A DNA stretch of 44,924 bases from NCBI RefSeq assembly GCF_012911935.1, contig NZ_JAAXLA010000056.1, positions 1-44,924 of the forward strand. Reading direction: 5' to 3'. Of this stretch, positions 1 to 6,498 are shown piece by piece (within the stretch, counting starts at the first letter, position 1; each line of letters opens with the position of its first letter). The DNA is from Pseudonocardia acidicola. GTDB lineage: Bacteria > Actinomycetota > Actinomycetes > Mycobacteriales > Pseudonocardiaceae. A program made the position numbers and the translations under genes. The notes beneath the pieces were generated by a model. It was not told the origin of the DNA. It worked only from the letters and a program-made list of their open reading frames with translations, and made no database searches.

Positions 1-10
1 CCCACCCACC

Positions 11-155
11 CGCGAGTCGGCACTTTCGGTTGCGCGAGTCGGCACTTCCGGTCCCGCGAGTCGGCGGTTTCGGTCCCGCGAGTCGGCGGTTTCCGGGGGT
101 GAGTCGGCACCGTTGGTCCCGCAGGTCGGCACTTCTCGTCCTGCGAGACGCGGAA
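11..155. repeat. Tandem array of about six to seven degenerate 22-bp units
   Basis: The core GAGTCGGC (one copy AGGTCGGC) begins at 14, 36, 58, 80, 101 and 123, a period of 22 bases (once 21). Each core is preceded by CGC and followed by a short variable part and TTTCGG- or TTCCGG-like bases. A seventh, decayed unit may end near 155. There is no dyad symmetry and no unique spacer, so this is neither a hairpin element nor a CRISPR. It lies 12 bases past the stop of the minus-strand gene at 168-608. Copies of the same unit occur at 1002-1062, 16030-16098 and 43431-43454. Confidence 0.85.
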
Positions 156-167
156 TTCCTGCGCCGC

Positions 168-608
168 TCATCCGGACGGCTCCGGCGGGTCGGGTAGCAG
201 CGGGATCCGCACACCCCGCTCGTCCTCGACGCGCTCGGCATCCGTTCCGCCGAGCCGCGGGCCCGAGGCCCGTCCCACCGGCCGCGGAATCGTCCACGAG
301 GGCACGGAGCGCCCCACGTCCTGTTCTGCACCGGCGGGAACCTGCATCGTGCTGGACTCAGCCGCCAGCCGGGCGGTGGACCGCGCGAGTTCCGTCGCGG
401 CGTCGAGTTCCCGGAGCAGCTCACGGTGCACCAGACTTGCGCGTTCCGTCCATTCCCGGCCGCGGTGGTCCGGCCAGTCCCGCGCGACCTGCCCCACCAG
501 CCGGCCCACCTCCGGCACCACTTCGGACAACCGCTGCGCCAGCACCTCGACCCAACGAGCCGCGCGGTCGAGCGCCTGCGGATCGGGCGGTGGCACGTCC
601 TGGGTCAC
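168..608 (-). CDS. Hypothetical helical protein downstream of an EspC-like gene
   Basis: This is a 146-residue protein starting at GTG 608-606, which overlaps the stop of the upstream gene (605-901) in a GTGA junction. I chose this start because of that coupling and because upstream codons in this frame read as a shadow. Residues about 10-95 look amphipathic and helix-rich (WVEVLAQRLSEVV, LVHRELLRELDAATELA), the length and character of WXG100/EspC-like proteins, but I see no WXG motif. The tail is proline- and arginine-rich and probably disordered. Its place as the last gene of the rplM-rpsI-glmM unit, next to an EspC-like gene and close to ESX-4, suggests a type VII secretion link by inference only. 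I do not recognise the family. Confidence 0.6.
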   Translation of the reverse strand: MTQDVPPPDPQALDRAARWVEVLAQRLSEVVPEVGRLVGQVARDWPDHRGREWTERASLVHRELLRELDAATELARSTARLAAESSTMQVPAGAEQDVGRSVPSWTIPRPVGRASGPRLGGTDAERVEDERGVRIPLLPDPPEPSG

Positions 609-901
609 CGCAGGTCCGCCACGAGACGGGTGAGCGAGCCTCCGACTCCGCGATCGGCGTCCTCTGCCTCCGCCGCCACGGCCCACAAGGTGCCGGACAG
701 CTCCGCGAGCTCGTTCCCGGCCCGTATCAGCACCGTGACGAGCCGGTCCAGCTCCGCGTGCAGGCCCGATGCAGCGGGCGCCCGCAGGCAGCCCAGGACC
801 GCGTCGGGCTCGGTGACCGGCCGCAGCGCGTCGAGCGCCTCGGCCAGCCGTCCGGCGTGCACGCGTAGCCGATGGGGGTCGAGATGCACATCCGGCGGCA
901 T
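605..901 (-). CDS. EspC-like / DUF2580-type small helical protein
   Basis: This 98-residue protein starts at ATG 901-899 (MPPDVHLDPHRLRVHAGRLA). The pattern is a short N-terminus with a hydrophobic-D-P element, a first helix (residues about 8-25), a hydrophobic middle with paired small residues, and a long second helix ending in LTRLVADLR. It resembles the EspC-type (ESX-associated, DUF2580) family of WXG100 relatives found beside type VII secretion loci. There is no clear WXG and no YxxxD/E, so secretion is not shown. The gene is translationally coupled by GTGA to the next gene (168-608) and follows glmM by about 200 bases that carry 22-bp repeat units. The family assignment is by eye. Confidence 0.6.
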   Translation of the reverse strand: MPPDVHLDPHRLRVHAGRLAEALDALRPVTEPDAVLGCLRAPAASGLHAELDRLVTVLIRAGNELAELSGTLWAVAAEAEDADRGVGGSLTRLVADLR

Positions 902-1001
902 GGTCCGATCGTCGCGCAACCGAGTTGCGCACGGAGCGGAATCGCCGAACTCGCCGGACCCGCACCGCCCCGGCCCTGCGCCGCCACAACCGGACTCGGG
1001 C

Positions 1002-1062
1002 GCCGACATACCGCAAGTGCCGACTCACCCTCCCGAAAACGCCGACTCGCGGGATCGGGAGT
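1002..1062 (-). repeat. 22-bp repeat units, two clear copies in the glmM downstream gap
   Basis: On the minus strand GAGTCGGC occurs at 1048-1041 and 1026-1019, exactly 22 bases apart, each followed by a TTTTCGGG- or TTGCGGT-like stretch. A degenerate copy may follow near 1002. The units fill much of the 197-base gap between the glmM stop (1099) and the EspC-like gene (901). They belong to the same family as the arrays at 11-155 and 16030-16098 but lie in the opposite orientation to those. Confidence 0.7.
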
Positions 1063-1098
1063 GCCACCGTCACCGGGCCGACGCCGCCGCTCTCGCAG

Positions 1099-2436
1099 TC
1101 AGTGGGCGGTGGCGACGACCTCGGCCAACCGGACGGCGGTCGCCGTGGCCTGCTCGGCCGTCGGCGCCTCGACCATCACCCGGACCAGCTGCTCGGTGCC
1201 TGACGGGCGCAGCAGCACCCGGCCGGTCTCGCCCAGCTCGGCCTCCGCAGCGGCGACCGCCTCCTGGACCGCCGCCGACGCCGCGACAGCGGCCTTGTCG
1301 ACAACCGCGACGTTGTGCAGCACCTGCGGCAGCGGGGTGAGGATGCCGGCCAGCTCGGCCAGTGACGATCCGGTCTGCGCCACGCGGGCCATCAGCCGTA
1401 GCGCGGTGAGCAGACCGTCGCCGGTGGTGGCGTGGCCGGGGAGCACGACGTGGCCCGACTGCTCGCCACCCAGGGTGTAACCCCCGGCGCGCAGTTCCTC
1501 GAGCACGTAGCGGTCGCCGACCTGCGTGGTGCGCACCGCGATGCCCGCGTCGCGCATCGCCAGGTGCAGGCCGAGATTGCTCATCACGGTGGCGACCAGC
1601 GTGTCGGCGGCAAGCTCGCCGGCGTCGCGCATGGCCACCGCGAGGATCGCCATGATCTGGTCGCCGTCGACGATGTTCCCGGCCGCGTCCACGGCGAGGC
1701 AGCGGTCGGCGTCGCCGTCGTGCGCGATGCCCAGATCGGCCCGGTGCTCGACGACGGCCCTGCACAGCGGACCGAGGTGGGTCGAGCCGACCCCGTCGTT
1801 GATGTTCAGCCCGTCCGGGGCGGCGTTGAGGGCGATGACCTCGGCGCCGGCCTTCGCGTAGCAGTCGGGTGCGGCCACCGACGCGGCGCCGTGCGCGCAG
1901 TCGACAACCACGCGCAGCCCGGCCAGCGACTGCGGGGTGCTCACGAGCAGGTGCGCGATGTAGCGGTCGAGCGCGTCGGGCAGGTCCCGGACCCGGCCGA
2001 CGTCGGCCCCGGTCGGACGGACCCGGGGCGCATCGACACCCTGTTCGACGGCCAACTCGATCGCGTCGGGCAGTTTGTGCCCGCCCGCGGCGAACAGCTT
2101 GATCCCGTTGTCCGGCATCGGGTTGTGCGAAGCCGAGATCATCACGCCGAGATCGGCGCCCAACTCGGCCACCAGATAGGCGACGGCCGGGGTGGGCAGC
2201 ACCCCGACACGGACCGCGTCCGCACCGGCGGACGCCAGGCCCGCGACGACGGCAGCCTCGAGCATCTCGCCGCTGGCCCGCGGGTCACGCCCGACGACCG
2301 CGAGCGGCCGGCGCGACTGATTCTGTTCCGCCAGCACCCGTGCAGCCGAGGCCGACACAGCCACGGCGAGCTCCGGTGTGAGGAGCTCGCCGTTGGCAAG
2401 GCCCCGGACTCCGTCGGTTCCGAAGAGGCGACGCAT
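1099..2436 (-). CDS. glmM: Phosphoglucosamine mutase
   Basis: GlmM interconverts glucosamine-6-phosphate and glucosamine-1-phosphate in the cytosol, on the way to UDP-GlcNAc for peptidoglycan. The 445-residue length is typical. The start MRRLFGTDGVRG is the family N-terminus. The phosphoserine loop ISASHNPMPDNGIKLF (residues 100-115, catalytic Ser103), the metal loop DGDADRC and the C-terminal phosphate-binding RPSGTEQLVRVM are all visible. The ATG at 2436 lies 12 bases after the rpsI stop, so it is the third gene of rplM-rpsI-glmM, the same order as M. tuberculosis Rv3443c-Rv3441c. Nothing is unusual in the protein itself. Confidence 0.97.
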   Translation of the reverse strand: MRRLFGTDGVRGLANGELLTPELAVAVSASAARVLAEQNQSRRPLAVVGRDPRASGEMLEAAVVAGLASAGADAVRVGVLPTPAVAYLVAELGADLGVMISASHNPMPDNGIKLFAAGGHKLPDAIELAVEQGVDAPRVRPTGADVGRVRDLPDALDRYIAHLLVSTPQSLAGLRVVVDCAHGAASVAAPDCYAKAGAEVIALNAAPDGLNINDGVGSTHLGPLCRAVVEHRADLGIAHDGDADRCLAVDAAGNIVDGDQIMAILAVAMRDAGELAADTLVATVMSNLGLHLAMRDAGIAVRTTQVGDRYVLEELRAGGYTLGGEQSGHVVLPGHATTGDGLLTALRLMARVAQTGSSLAELAGILTPLPQVLHNVAVVDKAAVAASAAVQEAVAAAEAELGETGRVLLRPSGTEQLVRVMVEAPTAEQATATAVRLAEVVATAH

Positions 2437-2448
2437 CCGGAGCGGGTG

Positions 2449-3015
2449 TCAGCGCTTGCTGTACTGAGGCGCCTTGCGCGCCTTCTTCAGGCCGTACTTC
2501 TTGCGCTCGGTGGCGCGGGCGTCACGGGTGAGGAACCCGGCGCGCTTGAGCGGCGGGCGGTCGTCCGGGTCGACCTCGACGAGGGCGCGGGCGATGGCCA
2601 GGCGCAGCGCACCGGCCTGGCCCGACGTCCCGCCACCGGTGAGGTTGGCGAAGATGTCGAAGCGCTCGGTCTTCTCGACGGTGACCAGCGGCTCCCGGAT
2701 GAGCTGCTGGTGCAGCTTGTTCGGGAAGTAGGTCTCGAGGGACTTGCCGTTGAGCGTGAAGTTACCGGAGCCGGGAACCAGGCGAACCCGGACCACGGCC
2801 TCCTTGCGACGCCCGACGGTCTGGATGGGCCGGTCGCTCAGGACGGCCGGGGTTTCGGCCACGTAGCTGTCGTCGGCGCTGTCGTCGGCCGGGTACTCGG
2901 CGTCGTAGGCCTCAGGGGCCTCGACCTCGGTGGCCTCGGTGGCCTCGGCCTCGACGGCCTCGTGCTCAGGGGTGGTCACGGGCTGTCCCTCTTCCACTGG
3001 CTCTGTGCTGCTCAC
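2449..3015 (-). CDS. rpsI: 30S ribosomal protein S9 with long acidic N-terminal extension
   Basis: S9 contacts P-site tRNA through its C-terminal tail, which here ends in the conserved SKR. The protein is 188 residues. The conserved core starts near residue 66 (TVGRRKEAVVRVRL), as in the roughly 130-residue bacterial protein. Residues 1-65 are an acidic, Ala/Glu/Thr-rich extension with repeats of the form EATEATEVEAPEA. Extended S9 proteins are common in actinobacteria. GTG 3015-3013 overlaps the rplM stop in a GTGA junction, which supports this start over later ones. The gene is co-transcribed with rplM and glmM. Confidence 0.97.
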   Translation of the reverse strand: MSSTEPVEEGQPVTTPEHEAVEAEATEATEVEAPEAYDAEYPADDSADDSYVAETPAVLSDRPIQTVGRRKEAVVRVRLVPGSGNFTLNGKSLETYFPNKLHQQLIREPLVTVEKTERFDIFANLTGGGTSGQAGALRLAIARALVEVDPDDRPPLKRAGFLTRDARATERKKYGLKKARKAPQYSKR

Positions 3016-3455
3016 TGCGCGACCTGGGTGATCTCGAACGGGGCCGGCTTCTGCGCGGCGTGCGGGTGCGACGGCCCGGCGTAGACCTTCAGCTTCTTGG
3101 CCATCGCACGGCCGAGGCGGTTCTTGGGCAACATGCCCTTGATCGCCTTCTCGACCAGACGGTCCGGGTGCTTCTCGATCATCTCGCCGACCGAGCGCTG
3201 GCGGAGACCACCCGGGTAACCGCTGTGCCGGTAGACGAACTTGTCGTCGCGCTTGTTACCGGAGACCGCGATCTTCTCGGCGTTCACGATCACGACGAAG
3301 TCGCCGGTGTCGATGTGCGGGGCGTAGGTGGGCTTGTGCTTGCCGCGCAGCAGGGTCGCGGCGTGCGTGGCCAGCCGGCCGAGCACCACGTCGGTGGCGT
3401 CGATCACGTGCCAGGCGCGGTTGATCTCGCCGGGCTTGGGGCTGTACGTGGGCAC
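3012..3455 (-). CDS. rplM: 50S ribosomal protein L13
   Basis: L13 is an early-assembly 23S rRNA-binding protein. The 147-residue product starts at GTG 3455-3453 (VPTYSPKPGEINRAWHVIDA), the usual actinobacterial N-terminus. Family motifs VVLGRLATHAATLLRGKHK and MLPKNRLGRAM are present. It is first in the rplM-rpsI-glmM operon. A sigma-A-like promoter lies at 3600-3629, giving a leader of roughly 140 bases. That leader can form a small hairpin (GGCCGC at 3550-3555 with GCGGCC at 3562-3567), which could serve autoregulation as in other rplM leaders, though this is not shown here. Confidence 0.97.
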   Translation of the reverse strand: MPTYSPKPGEINRAWHVIDATDVVLGRLATHAATLLRGKHKPTYAPHIDTGDFVVIVNAEKIAVSGNKRDDKFVYRHSGYPGGLRQRSVGEMIEKHPDRLVEKAIKGMLPKNRLGRAMAKKLKVYAGPSHPHAAQKPAPFEITQVAQ

Positions 3456-3599
3456 GGATCTACCTCGTCGTTCTCGGGCTCGGGAGCTGCCTCTGTCGCG
3501 CGGTGCGGTGGGCGCCAGGCCCCAGGAGATACTTCCGAGGGGGCTAGCGGGCCGCCCTGAAGCGGCCGCGGGTCTCCACCCGCCGCACATCGATGGTCG

Positions 3600-3629
3600 A
3601 GGGTACCTGCCGCGACGAAGCGGGGTCAA
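3600..3629 (-). promoter_or_regulatory. Sigma-A-like promoter of rplM-rpsI-glmM
   Basis: Read on the minus strand, TTGACC (3629-3624) and TACCCT (3605-3600) are separated by 18 bases. Both hexamers fit the actinobacterial housekeeping consensus (TTGACN and TANNNT). It lies about 145 bases upstream of the rplM GTG and just past the hairpin that ends the esx genes. The str promoter at 43360-43389 has nearly the same design. Confidence 0.65.
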
Positions 3630-3657
3630 AACGGCCCCCTACTACGGCCCCGTCAGG

Positions 3658-3674
3658 CCCCCGACCATCGGGGG
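3658..3674 (-). terminator. Hairpin after the esx genes, possible terminator
   Basis: A perfect 7-bp inverted repeat (CCCCCGA, loop CCA, TCGGGGG) begins 3 bases past the stop of the WXG100 gene at 3677. No T-tract follows on the minus strand, so it would be a U-less actinobacterial-type terminator or a stalling hairpin that separates esx transcription from the rplM promoter. Confidence 0.45.
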
Positions 3675-3676
3675 TA

Positions 3677-3964
3677 TCACTGCCATCGACGGGCGTTCGC
3701 CTGCTCGACCTGCTGGTAACTGTCGTTCGCCGTGCCCAGCGCGACCCCGATCCGGGCGAGCACCGAGGCCAGGTCGGCCGCCGCGGTGTCCCATTGTCGC
3801 TGCCGGGCCTGGTAATCGGTGGCCGCCTGGCCCTCCCAGGTCGCGGCCAGCGGCGCCAGGAACCGCTTCAGCTCGTCGAGCCGGGCCGCGATCCGCTGCG
3901 CGGTGCCAGCGACGTTGTGCTGGGCGACGGCGAGCTCGGCGAAGGTGACCTTGATCTCGGACAT
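3677..3964 (-). CDS. esxT: WXG100 family protein, EsxT-like (ESX-4)
   Basis: This small secreted helical-hairpin protein belongs to the ESAT-6/CFP-10 superfamily. It has 95 residues and starts at ATG 3964-3962 (MSEIKVTFAEL). The turn motif W43-E-G45 separates two helices, and a C-terminal Y83-QQV-E87 matches the YxxxD/E export signal. It follows the partner WXG100 gene by 11 bases, so the two probably form the heterodimer exported by EccC4. Position next to rplM matches Rv3444c (EsxT) of M. tuberculosis. The symbol rests on that synteny. Gene order is esxU-like first, then this gene. Confidence 0.85.
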   Translation of the reverse strand: MSEIKVTFAELAVAQHNVAGTAQRIAARLDELKRFLAPLAATWEGQAATDYQARQRQWDTAAADLASVLARIGVALGTANDSYQQVEQANARRWQ

Positions 3965-3975
3965 CCCCGGCCCCC

Positions 3976-4287
3976 TCAGCCCAGCGCCGACCGGATCGCG
4001 GACAGGCCGCCGGCCTGCTCGCTCTCCTGCTGCTGGTAGGCCAGCCCGGACCCCTGGATCGCCTCGCCGATCGCGCGCAACGCGTCGTTGAGCGCCCGCG
4101 CGTCGGCGTCCCAGCGCGCCATCAGCCCGGCGAACGCCGTGGACGCCTCTCCCCGCCACGCACCGGCCAGCGGCGCGAGCTGCCCGCGCAGCGTGGCCAG
4201 GTCGGACTGCACCGTGTCGTTGACCGTCAGTACGTGCTGGCCCGCCCGGGCCATCTCCTCGGTGGTGGTACCGAATCCACCCGCCAT
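3976..4287 (-). CDS. esxU: WXG100 family protein, EsxU-like (ESX-4)
   Basis: The 103-residue helical hairpin protein starts at ATG 4287, preceded by GAGGAG nine bases upstream. Key features are the W44-R-G46 turn and a C-terminal Y84-QQQ-E88 that fits the YxxxD/E signal, followed by a flexible 15-residue tail. It probably dimerises with the product of 3677-3964 and is exported by the ESX-4 machine encoded upstream. Synteny with Rv3445c gives the symbol. Having YxxxE in both partners of a pair is less usual than in one. Confidence 0.85.
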   Translation of the reverse strand: MAGGFGTTTEEMARAGQHVLTVNDTVQSDLATLRGQLAPLAGAWRGEASTAFAGLMARWDADARALNDALRAIGEAIQGSGLAYQQQESEQAGGLSAIRSALG

Positions 4288-4393
4288 GCCGGTTCACTCC
4301 TCGTGTCGTCTCGATGCTCGGACGCCCACGCTCGCAGGGCGGCCCGCCTCGCCGGGGTGGTCCGGCCGGATGGTTCGCGACTGCGAACGCTGA

Positions 4394-4864
4394 TCAGAGC
4401 GGCTTGGCGAAGCAGACGCTGTGCGCCAGACCCGCGTAGTAGCCGTATCCGGGGATCTCGTCATAGCCCTCGCCGGCGTACAGCTTCAGCGACTCGGGCT
4501 GCTCGGTCCCGGTCTCCAGGACCACCCGCCGGTAGCCGGCCCCCCGGGCCCGCTCCTCGGCACCGCGCAGCATCATCCGGGCCAGCCCCTGGCGACGATG
4601 TGCCGGCCGCACGTAGAGCCGCTTGACCTCCACGGTGCCCGGTTGGTCGTCGACGGCCCGCATCGCCACCGAGGCGACGGCGTCCTGGCCACGCCAGGCG
4701 ACGAGGAAGAAGCCGCGAGGTGGGGTGAAGTCGTCCGGCCCGACCGGGGACCGGTCCTCGTCTCCGTAGCGGACGACGTACTCGGCCTGCAGCTCGGCGA
4801 TCAGCTCCTGCACGATCGGCTCGTCGTAGCGATGCAGCCGGATGTCGAGTACGTCGCTGGTCAC
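4394..4864 (-). CDS. GNAT family N-acetyltransferase inside the ESX-4 locus
   Basis: A Gcn5-related acetyltransferase of 156 residues, it transfers acetyl from acetyl-CoA to an amine. The acetyl-CoA pyrophosphate-binding segment RRQGLA (residues 90-95) follows the beta strand VEVKRLYVRP, and a C-terminal NxxA-like helix region (ESLKLYAGEGY) is present. I chose GTG 4864 because AGGAGGG lies about eight bases upstream; an in-frame ATG at 4909 would add 15 poorly conserved residues. It sits between the Hsp70-like membrane protein (stop 4960) and the esx pair (start 4287), a place where I recall no such gene in mycobacterial ESX-4. The substrate is unknown; acetylation of an Esx or ribosomal protein is only a guess. 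Confidence 0.85.
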   Translation of the reverse strand: MTSDVLDIRLHRYDEPIVQELIAELQAEYVVRYGDEDRSPVGPDDFTPPRGFFLVAWRGQDAVASVAMRAVDDQPGTVEVKRLYVRPAHRRQGLARMMLRGAEERARGAGYRRVVLETGTEQPESLKLYAGEGYDEIPGYGYYAGLAHSVCFAKPL

Positions 4865-4959
4865 CGGGCCCTGCCCTCCTGGTCCGTCGGGATGTCGCGC
4901 TTCGATCATCCCTGGGGCCGGTGGGCGGCATCGCGGGGCGGGACCGCTCCCGCGGGGGC

Positions 4960-6498
4960 CTACTGCAGACGCAGCGAGCCGACGACGGCGGCGCAGGCCC
5001 GCTCGACCGCTGCCGCCCCGGCTGCGGTGTGCTGGCAGCCCACACTGAGCTGGGCGCCACGGTCGAGGACGACGAACCAGTCGACGACCGCCCCGCCCCC
5101 CATGACCTGCTGGTACCCGGCCCCCGGCCGCCCGGCGACGCGCGCCGCGGAGTCGAAGCCGGTCAGCGGCGCGCCGCCGGCCACCGCGGCGTCGAACTCC
5201 GCGCGCAGCTCGCGCAGCGCCCGGTCCGGCTCGGCGTTCGCGTCGTAGCCCAGGTCGGACCGCTCGACGGAGATCAGATCGCTGCCGTCCGGGGCGGTGA
5301 CCGGGGTGATGAGCGTGCGCCGCCGCTCGGGCAGTCCGCCGGTGTGCTCCCAGCCCGCGGGCAGGTCGATCCGGTAGCCGTACTGTACGAGCACCCCGGC
5401 CGGCGGAGCGTCTCCGCTCGCCGCGGTGGGCGGGCCCGGCAGAACCCCGGCGAGCAGCGCTCCGGCCACGGCAACACCCGCGGCGGCGGCCACGGCGATG
5501 CGCAGCGGGCGGCGGGGGCGGGGCGGGACCGGCGGCAGCCAGCGGAAAGCCGGTTCAGCAGCGGCCCGGCCGCAAGCCGGTTCCGCAGCGGCGCGTCCGG
5601 GAGCCCGTTCGGCAGCGGCGCGGCGGCCGGTCGCTCGGGCGCCCCGCCCCGGCTCGAGGCCCACCGGGACGCCCGGCGCACCGGGGCGCGCCTGGGCGGT
5701 GATCCACCCTCCGCCAGCACCCGCCGCGGCGACTGCGGGTGCGGGCTCCCGCAGCGCCCCGAGCAGCGCCTCGGCCTCCGGGCGGGCCGGCACCCGGACC
5801 GGCCCGAGCTCCGCGGCGTCCATCAGCTCGGCGAGCAGCGGGGTCCGCGCCACCCCGCCGACCAGCACGATCTCCGCCGGCCGGGTGTTCCCGAGCAGCC
5901 CGCCCACGGCGTCGACGACGTCGCCGAACGGTGCGGCCAGCACCCGGCGCAGTTCCCCGGCGTCCACGCGCACCCGCTCGCCGGCGAGCGCGGCCGAGGC
6001 GGTGGGCAGCAGCGACAACCGCTCCCGCACCCGACGGGCGACGTGCAGCAGGGTCGCCCGGTCGGCCGCATCCGGCACCGCCGACCGCAGCAGGTCGAGG
6101 GTGATCGCGTCGAGCCGGGCGCCACCGGCGTCGCAGGTCCGGGTGGCGCGGACCCCGTCCGGCCCCAGCAGGGTGATCTCGACGCCGCCGTGCCCGGCGT
6201 CGACCACCACTCGCGGCACGGCGGCACCGACCATCAGGGCCAAGGGGACCGCCCGCACCCGCTCGGCGAGCCCGGCCGCCCCCCGTGCCCAGGCCGTGGC
6301 CCGCGCAGGTGGCCACGACGACGGGTGCAGCACGGTCAACTCGACCGGTCGTTCCTCGAGCAGTTCGGTCAGCAGCCCACCGGGATCCCCGGCCGGCAGT
6401 TCGGCCAGCACCCGCGGCGGATCGTCCGGCCCGGCACCGGCCAGCCGGACGCCCGACGCGCCGGGCTGTACCGCGATCCGCCGCGGGCACCCGGTCAC
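4960..6498 (-). CDS. Type VII secretion-associated protein (Rv3446c-like) with Hsp70-like N-domain
   Basis: The protein has 512 residues from GTG 6498, overlapping the eccC4 stop in a GTGA junction. Residues about 1-265 have an actin/Hsp70-like layout: VVVDAGHGGVEITLL near residue 95 resembles the phosphate-2 strand and EIVLVGGVARTPLL near 206 the adenosine motif. A linker of Ala/Arg/Pro repeats (GRAAAEPA-like) follows, then a single membrane helix at about 332-355 (IAVAAAAGVAVAGALLAGV). The C-terminal domain of about 150 residues begins VLVQYGYRIDLPAGWEHTG, typical of the actinobacterial type VII secretion-associated family (TIGR03931). It probably sits in the cytoplasmic membrane with the C-domain outside. 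Position matches Rv3446c. The ATPase role is inferred from fold motifs only. Confidence 0.85.
   Translation of the reverse strand: MTGCPRRIAVQPGASGVRLAGAGPDDPPRVLAELPAGDPGGLLTELLEERPVELTVLHPSSWPPARATAWARGAAGLAERVRAVPLALMVGAAVPRVVVDAGHGGVEITLLGPDGVRATRTCDAGGARLDAITLDLLRSAVPDAADRATLLHVARRVRERLSLLPTASAALAGERVRVDAGELRRVLAAPFGDVVDAVGGLLGNTRPAEIVLVGGVARTPLLAELMDAAELGPVRVPARPEAEALLGALREPAPAVAAAGAGGGWITAQARPGAPGVPVGLEPGRGARATGRRAAAERAPGRAAAEPACGRAAAEPAFRWLPPVPPRPRRPLRIAVAAAAGVAVAGALLAGVLPGPPTAASGDAPPAGVLVQYGYRIDLPAGWEHTGGLPERRRTLITPVTAPDGSDLISVERSDLGYDANAEPDRALRELRAEFDAAVAGGAPLTGFDSAARVAGRPGAGYQQVMGGGAVVDWFVVLDRGAQLSVGCQHTAAGAAAVERACAAVVGSLRLQ

Noticed and set aside
11..155. CRISPR array
   Set aside because: The 22-base units are directly adjacent with no unique spacers, and no cas genes are present.
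113..868. Plus-strand frame overlapping the two small minus-strand genes
   Set aside because: It is composed mainly of Arg/Pro/Ala with no family pattern, while the minus-strand genes are coupled by GTGA and have helical WXG100-like character.
1432..3084. Long plus-strand frame antisense to glmM and rpsI
   Set aside because: It is the mirror of highly conserved genes and has shadow-type composition (Val/Gly/Arg/His-rich).
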